Origin: Biomphalaria glabrata
Taxonomy: Eukaryota; Mollusca; Gastropoda; Planorbidae
DNA length: 64,000 bases
Direction: 5' to 3'
NCBI RefSeq assembly: GCF_947242115.1
Contig: NC_074713.1
Coordinates: forward strand, 25,578,378-25,642,377
Notes under the pieces: generated by a model
The model's input: the letters and a program-made list of their open reading frames with translations, nothing else
What the model was told of the DNA's origin: nothing
Databases searched by the model: none
Shown: in pieces, positions 57,591 through 64,000 of the stretch
Numbering within the stretch: position 1 is the first letter of the stretch
Layout: every line of letters begins with the position of its first letter
Program-made: the position numbers and the translations under genes

Positions 57591-59670
57591 CATTCTAGGT
57601 GTTGATTTCATTTCGCATTTCTATCTTAGACCAGATGGTTGTGATTGATAATATTTGAAGGACTAGTAACTGTCTAGTTGAGGGACTGACCATTTCTTAT
57701 TCAGTTACTTTACCTAGTGACATTGCCAGATCCAGGGCTGGACTGTCCATATGGCCATATCATCTGTGGGTCAAAACCTAATGGACCTCTGGGGCCATTT
57801 TGAATGACGAAATCTAGCGAACTAATTTTAAAATATTCTCTTATAGAAGGGTCACGCGGTGTTTTGTGATTAGCCCTCACCATACCTTTATAAAAGACTT
57901 TAAAAGACTTTACAATGTAATACTAGAAGAATATAATTGATTTAATAATTGAGTAGCCTACATCCGTATCCCGCGCTTCTATTATCGAGTTTCAATCCTT
58001 TATACACACAGTGTCACAATATAAGCTATGAACAACCAAAGACCTTTATTTCTTATAGTTCTATAGGATTCGTGTTATTGTAAATGATTTCGGGTGATTC
58101 TATAATAATATAATGAGAACATTTCAAAATGTATAAAATGTTGAAAATTAATTTGAATTTAAATTTTGAATCATAATATGATATGTCTATAGGCCAGGTT
58201 ATTAATATTAGTTAAATGTCTTTTACGGAATAAAGAGGAAGGCGGCGGGGCATGGGCGCCGGAGGTTGAAGCAAGGGGGCGCTAATGTACTCCTCTGGAT
58301 TCTTTGAGACAAATTCTAGCCCTTTTTTTTTTTTTTTGCACTATCAAATTACTTCATATTTTCTAAGTAGCAACTTAACAACTATAGTTGTAAGATTAAG
58401 TTATTTTAATGTTGTAGCCTAGGCTAATCCAATGTAGATGGCCGACCATGTAGCTTTATTATAGGCGTGCAAAGCTAATATAAGAGAAACAATACAAATT
58501 AGAACCATGAACTCCTGACATTCCTTTCAGCTGAAAAGTTCTTGTGAAAACATCGGCTAAACTTGTCTTTGCAGTGTCGAATTGAAGCTGGTGACACAAT
58601 GAACCAGCAACAGGAACTTAACAATAGACTTATCTACTTTATAAAGTAGAATGTGAGGCGTATGTATGTATGTATGTTGAGCCATAGGTAGCATCTTGCA
58701 CCGTCTGAAAAAAAACATGCGGGTGTCCCTAAGGGTATTCACAAAATCTCTGCTCAAGGCCTCCAGTTATTTAATCCAAGTCTGATCCCTTAAACGAAAC
58801 AAAAACGAGCTGATGTGGAGATAAACAGTCATAAAGTCAAGAGGAGTGAAGGGTTTACAAATTAAGGTTGAACTTCTAAGTCTAATCTAGATGGTGTGTA
58901 CACATTAGTTTAGGTTCAATCTTGTTGCCAGCAGAAAGAAATTAGGTTCAAACGTGTGTTTCAATGTACTTTCTGTAGTGTGTCAAGTGTTTCTATGTTA
59001 TAAATCTAAATAAAGGAGATCACTTACTTTATAAGAAAACTTGTTTACAAAAGAACTGAGTCTCTTACGATTGTGTAGCTGATTCATCAAAGTCAAAGAA
59101 CTAATAAGAAAATAAAACTTTGCTCACAGATTTCTTTCAGATGCAGCCAGTCTTATTAAATAGAAATTAAACATGCTAACTAATAACAACGTTGTTTTTT
59201 TTTTTCACATTAAGGTGCATATAACCAACATTCTGGTTTGCATTTATTTAAACATCCTACACATGCCTTCAAGGCTTTAACTGCTTATAAAATACAAGCA
59301 CACTGTTTGTTCAGTCAAATTAGGTCAGGAACAAAGCACAATATTACTATGACATACAGGCTACTAAAGGAAACAGCAGCAGCAACTTAAAAATAAACTT
59401 GAGGCCAAATATTTATCTTCGATTTATCTGATACTAGAAATGTGGCTTTTGTGAAAACAGTGAAACATATTTTAAAACTCTGAACAAACAAATGAACCAA
59501 TGAAAATAATAACTTAAGTAATGTTAAAACTGTTTTTTTAAAATGAGATACTTTAGCGTTTCTGACAGTAAAAAAACCAAACAAAGATAAAAGGTAGACC
59601 TGGACACACAATAAAATGTGTTTGTATATAGTGTAATGTACTTCAGTTGAAAGCTCATAACCAGATATTC
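57591..59670. other. intergenic interval
   Basis: No gene recognised. There are a possible lone hAT-like terminus at about 57733 (CAGGGCTGGACTG) and a G-rich patch at 58240-58310. Minus-strand frames at 58557-58757 and 59387-59686 match no family I know. Confidence 0.35.
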
Positions 59671-59679
59671 TCAATACTA

Positions 59680-59895
59680 TATGCATTTCTTGTAAACGAA
59701 TATAGAGAGAAAACTTGACCCGTCCCCACTCGTTGGGGGTGGCGGCGGGATCGATGCAGTCGCCCCCACCTCACCATACCATGGGCGTAGCCAGGATTTT
59801 TTTCGGGCAGGTGGGGCGGAGCGTCGCCCCCAAGCACTATTTCCGGTATTGAAAGCCAACAAAATGCATATTCTGACGTATATACAGTGCATTAT
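59680..59895. repeat. dispersed repeat segment shared with 39960-40090 (inverted)
   Basis: 'gcactatttccggtattgaa' followed by 'agccaacaaaatgcatattc' and 'tacagtgcat' is the reverse complement, with changes, of 39965-40025. A 'catgggcgtagccaggattt' terminus of the GCGTAGCC family lies at 59780. Confidence 0.6.
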
Positions 59896-59939
59896 CCTGC
59901 TATGAAAAGTTTTATTTATAAAATCTTATGTGCTATTCT

Positions 59940-60275
59940 TACTGACTTAGATTCTCAAGCGTCGTTTCGCGCTTTGAGCGGCAAGCTGCTTCCACAAAAA
60001 TCTGTCACTGGCAATGTCTGAAGCCTCTTCCCACCTTCTCTGAGGACCTCCATGAAAGTGTGGCGCCAAGTTGTACTAGGATGTCCCTGTTTGCGCTTTC
60101 CTCATAATGGCCTCCATGTCATCGCAACTCTTATTATGCGTAATTCATTTTATTGGAGAACATGTCCCGCAAACCTCATGCGACGCTCTGTTTACAACCT
60201 TACTAAGGGGTCGACTCCCTGTTCGGCATAGGATTTCCTTAATTGAGACCCGATCTCTATAACTGACTCCTAAAA
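59940..60275 (-). mobile_element. LINE 3' ORF fragment
   Basis: The minus strand reads, in broken frames, like 'MRFAGHVL', 'KRKQGHPSTTWRHTFMEVL', 'REGGKRLQTLPVTD', the familiar 'G+P..TW++...+.L' tail of LINE proteins after the reverse transcriptase. It is a different LINE subfamily from the fragment at 9242-9680. Confidence 0.55.
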
Positions 60276-60289
60276 ATCCGTTTTAGCCA

Positions 60290-61255
60290 TTATTATTACG
60301 TGAGTGTAGTTAGCTTTAGATTTTATATCGAAAATGGAAGTTTTATCGTCAAAATCATTTGGGGGGGGGGGGGTTTAAACTAAAAAATCTGTGGAGTTGT
60401 TTTTTTTAAATTCAAAACCCCTTTAGCTACGCTCATATAATTTAGTGACTGTAGTTTGCTTTAGATTAAAATTGAAAGGAGAGGTTTTGAACCTCAAAAC
60501 TCTCTGTATGGGGGTATTTAAACTCAAAAATATCAAAAGGGGTTTTAAACTTTTCAAAATAGCCCTCTGGAGGAGGGGGTCAACTTTTCAAAAAAAAACT
60601 CTGGAGGAAGGGGTTTTAACTCAAAACCCTCCTTGGCTCGGCTATCTCATAGAATTTTGAGTGTGTAATTTGCTTTTTTTATATTAAAGGATTTTTTTTA
60701 GCTTAAAACCCCGCTAAAGGGGGGGGGGGCTCAACTCAAAACCCCTTTTGGCTAGGCTCATGGATTTTTGAGTGTGTAATTTGCTTTTTTCTTACATTGA
60801 AGATGTATTTTTTTAGCTTCAAACCCCGCTAAAGGGTGGTTTAAACTCAAAAAGCCCTTTGGCTACGCTCATAGAATCTGGTGACTGATGTTTGGATAGT
60901 ATTATATAAAGAGGGGGTTTATCGTAAATTTCCGGGAAGAGGGTAAAATTAAAATCTTCCTTATGCTCTTGGAATTTTAGAATTTTTGTTTGCATTCTTT
61001 TTTTGCTTTGTTTTGTTTATATAAGAGGGTGATTTGACTGCAAAACCCTCTGGTATCGGGTTTTAAACTAAAAATTCCGTTGGCTAGGCTGGGGCAATTG
61101 ATGGTTTAGTATTAAAATCTCACCTAAAATAAACAGAATCAAACCAAAAAATCAGTCACTAAATTTCGATTCCCTCCTCCCCCCCCCCCCCCGTGTGGGG
61201 AGATTTCATTTCGGGAGCGGGTTTGAACCCCAACCCCCCCCCCTGGCTACGCCCA
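60290..61255 (-). repeat. 'GCGTAGCC' repeat family, long copy
   Basis: About eight degenerate ~100-bp units with 'tttaaactcaaaa', 'ggctacgctcatagaat' and 'gtgtgtaatttgcttttttt'. It ends at a C/G-run and 'ctggctacgcccattc'. It mirrors the 39060-40210 array in orientation. Confidence 0.75.
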
Positions 61256-61259
61256 TTCA

Positions 61260-61395
61260 AGATACTATGGGGTGGGAGCGACATGATCTAAAAATAAATG
61301 ACTAGTATTAAATGATTAGTATATATTATTATATTTCTCTACTAAAATTAACCCACTCGCCCCAACCCCCTCCCTCACCGGATCCGCCAGGGGTA
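61260..61395. mobile_element. end fragment of a GGATCC-terminus element
   Basis: Ends '...cctcaccggatccgccagg', the right terminus of the family seen complete at 16212-17544. Just inside is 'gggagcgacatgatctaaaa', as in that family. Only about 135 bp remain. Confidence 0.55.
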
Positions 61396-61404
61396 AAACA
61401 TGTA

Positions 61405-63720
61405 TTTTGATGGGAAAGAAAATATAGCCAACTTTGTGTGCACTGAAAGATTACTTTGATTAGCATTTTCACTTGTCCAAAACTTATAACACCCAACGTT
61501 ACAACGTTAATAATGAGCAATCTCGCTTTAGTTTATGTATTTACTTAATGAGGGTTGAATTCAGTTCATACCCATGCCATTTCTGTTATAATTTATAATA
61601 AACAAACTTACTAACTATACTTACTGTATATTATATATAGTTTCTTCCCCTTCACCCGTTCTTTAGTCTGTTGTTGGGCACCACACATGATCTTTTGCTA
61701 TGATTAGACTGACCTTTCGTTAGCAGACCTTTCCATTATTTGATGTCTTCCTATCTCTTATTTTGGCTGTTTATCTTTTTTTTTTCCTGGAACTGTTCCG
61801 TACAGAAATGTCTTTGCGAGCTCTGTAGATTTTGTAATATGGATGTACAGTCTAAGCTAGCGGTTTGTTTTTCACATTGATCAGAAAGTCGATCTAAGGG
61901 TTTGATTGCCATTAGGATCCTGTTATTCTACTGTACTGTGCAACTCAAGAAGAAATGAACAACAACCAGCTCTGAATAAAGTTTTTATTATTTTTGAGTT
62001 GTAAGTTTCACAACGTTTATATTGTGGTTATTTCTTGATCTAAAGTCGTATCAAGGAAACATCAACAATGGAAAGAAAAAAAGCTTCTATATATAACAAA
62101 AAATAATTCCATAAAACATGTAAATTAAAGATTTGACTTCTTAATTAAACTATGGCCAGTCAATGTTTACAATCGAAAAGCATTAAAAACAAGTTTTATT
62201 TTTTTTTCCTGTTTAGATAATATAGTAAACTAAATTTTTATATTTCATTTTTCAAAGACAATTGTAGACATTAAAAAAATGACCACAAAATTCGAGATAG
62301 TATCTCGGCGCTCGATCAACTTGACTATCCATTCATGCTACTGAGCGCGAAATTGTAAGCTCGAAACAAATGATTCCATTTTTGACTTCGAAGAAAGTGT
62401 TAGATCAACAGTATGACTTGAAAAGAACTTCAGTGAACGTAAAAATTTTTCCAAGAAAATCTAGCGAATGTCACGTGACTGCATAAGAAATGACAACTTC
62501 GAGTTGATGTCATTCCATTTAGAAGATAAGTCCAGCCGAGTGCTTGTGTACCACTATAGATTCTCAGGATACGATGCAAGGAAGTGGTGGATATTGGGTT
62601 AAGAATAAGGTTTAACACTTAACCAAGCCTTACCACAGACTCCCAGTGCATCTTCAACACTTCTATGGTAAAGTAAAAGTATAAGACTTATAACGCAGTA
62701 TCTTAAATTCCTAGGACTAAAGATGAGTTCAGTATTTTACTCTATCAAACAAACCCAGTTGCGACCTACATATTTTGACAAATTTAAAGCCGTTGTCCGC
62801 AAGAGGTCTATGAAACATTTCTTTTCGTCGTCTGAGCTTGTCGCTTGCAAGGGCGCTTCTTTTGGGTCTCAAATGTGTGTCCTGCGAGCTTAGTGAGAGC
62901 TCTCCAGCTATATCAGTAAAAACAAAATGGCGCCTGATTTGGTCTTTACAGCGCTTACGTTTGGCACCTCTGTTACATTTATATCGTACAGTCTATTGCC
63001 GAACCACAAAATATTATCAATGTTTCCCACTGGACAGCATTTACATTTTACCTTCACAAAGTCTTAAAAAATTTAATGCCCCCCTCTTTTTTGATGATAT
63101 ATGAACAATAACAGTTTTATAAGTACGTCTATTTACATTTTGTTTTATGCATTTTATAATCAATACAACAAGACTAGTCTTATTCAATATATCACTGAGT
63201 TAATCAAGACATTATGTGAGCATTAAAAGGAAAAAACTTTCATTGATACTAGAATACAAAATTGAAGAGAAAATGTGTTTGGTGATTGATTTCACTCTAT
63301 CGTTTTTTAATCCGAAACCACAAGCCATGCTCACTTTTCAGTATTGTTTGTGCAACTCTGTTTGATGGTGGGGCGTCTGGTGGTATCTCAAAACGATATC
63401 TGAATAGGATATATAAAAGAAGTGTTACTATTTTGAGTTTTTTTCTAAATGCATTGATTAGCATAAAGAGTATTGTGATGATATCCCTGACTGCAAAATT
63501 AGTCATGAACTTGTTACATTGCTTTCAATGTTTGGAAGCTAATGGGGTAGTGCATAGTATACCTCAGTCAGATATGCAATATGGACAGAACATTTTGATT
63601 ACACATTAATGGTTACGAATGCCTTTTATTAGTTGTCTGTTATGTGTTTAGGTTTGTTTAATTAGATAGACCTACTTTGGCAACAGGATGTAACATTTTT
63701 ATTTTCTTGATAGAACGCTC
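61405..63720. repeat. ~2-kb repeat family, copy 2
   Basis: Direct-orientation partner of 37105-38990, with an additional ~300 bp around 61975-62290. It contains a minus-strand LINE 3' fragment (about 62815-62990) and the small conserved frame (about 63286-63540). Confidence 0.8.
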
Positions 63721-63759
63721 ATTATGAACTTTCGTTGATACCCTAATAAAAAAAAAATA

Positions 63760-64000
63760 CCCAGCACAAATGGAAGTTCTCAATTAAAAACAGACGAAAT
63801 AAATACCTATCACACTTAATATTAATAGCAGGAGATGTAGAATCAAACCCAGGACCTAGATCTAAAGATAGATGCAACATCTGTAAAAACATGTGCACCA
63901 TGAAACAGAAAGCCATTCAATGTGACACCTGCGATGAATGGTACCACGCATCATGTCTCCATATGAATACACCTGTGCATTATGCATTAGGCAACAAAGA
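63760..64000 (+). mobile_element. LINE 5' coding region with 2A peptide and PHD-like finger (runs off window)
   Basis: An open plus-strand frame reads 'KWKFSIKNRRNKYLSHLILI' and then the 2A motif AGDVESNPGP (63828-63857). The PHD-type finger pattern C-x2-C...C-D-x-C-x2-W-Y-H-x2-C follows (63873 onward). 2A sequences cause the ribosome to skip a peptide bond between the last Gly and Pro. They are known near the N-terminus of ORFs in some CR1-type non-LTR retrotransposons of molluscs and echinoderms. The frame is open to the edge at 64000. The start codon is not identified. Confidence 0.85.

Overview
This window looks like a stretch of an animal nuclear genome, most likely a gastropod mollusc. 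It is AT-rich, has widely spaced small exons with GT/AG introns, and is packed with transposable elements. The dispersed CTAGAT-type simple sequence and the CR1/RTE-like LINE remnants also fit a snail (inference, no database search). I see no operons, CRISPR arrays, rRNA genes or credible free-standing tRNA genes.

Two host genes can be assembled exon by exon with consistent splice phases. (1) A bHLH-PAS transcription factor on the plus strand, eight recognised exons from 27319 to 36719. It lacks its first coding exon, and its last exon is 2.2 kb and Ser/Thr-rich. (2) A cytochrome P450 of the CYP4 type on the minus strand, nine exons from 56852 down to 40451. All phases agree, but the short C-terminal exon was not found. 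The two genes converge on a repeat-filled interval at 36.7-40.4 kb.

Layout: 1-20.4 kb is a gene-free region of AT/CTAGAT simple sequence, a gag fossil of an LTR element, LINE and SINE pieces, and several hAT-type DNA transposons. Four of the insertions here have readable ends and 8-bp target-site duplications (8003-10632, 12783-14052, 16212-17544, 18862-19653). 20.4-26.5 kb is one hAT transposon that has received a second, near-identical copy of itself in inverted orientation, each copy with its own 8-bp duplication. 27-36.7 kb is the bHLH-PAS gene, with a palindromic element, hAT MITE, LINE and other repeats in its introns. 36.7-40.4 kb is repeats. 40.4-56.9 kb is the P450 gene, whose introns hold a LINE reverse transcriptase, another LINE 3' end, SINEs and a 50-bp minisatellite. 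57-64 kb is repeats again, ending in the 5' part of a LINE ORF with a 2A peptide motif followed by a PHD-like finger.

The main points of interest are the self-nested hAT transposon, the LINE 2A motif, the unusual bHLH-PAS protein (long bHLH-PAS spacer, subfamily unresolved), the P450 that lacks the CYP4 I-helix glutamate and its last exon, and a ~2-kb repeat in direct orientation on both sides of the P450 gene.
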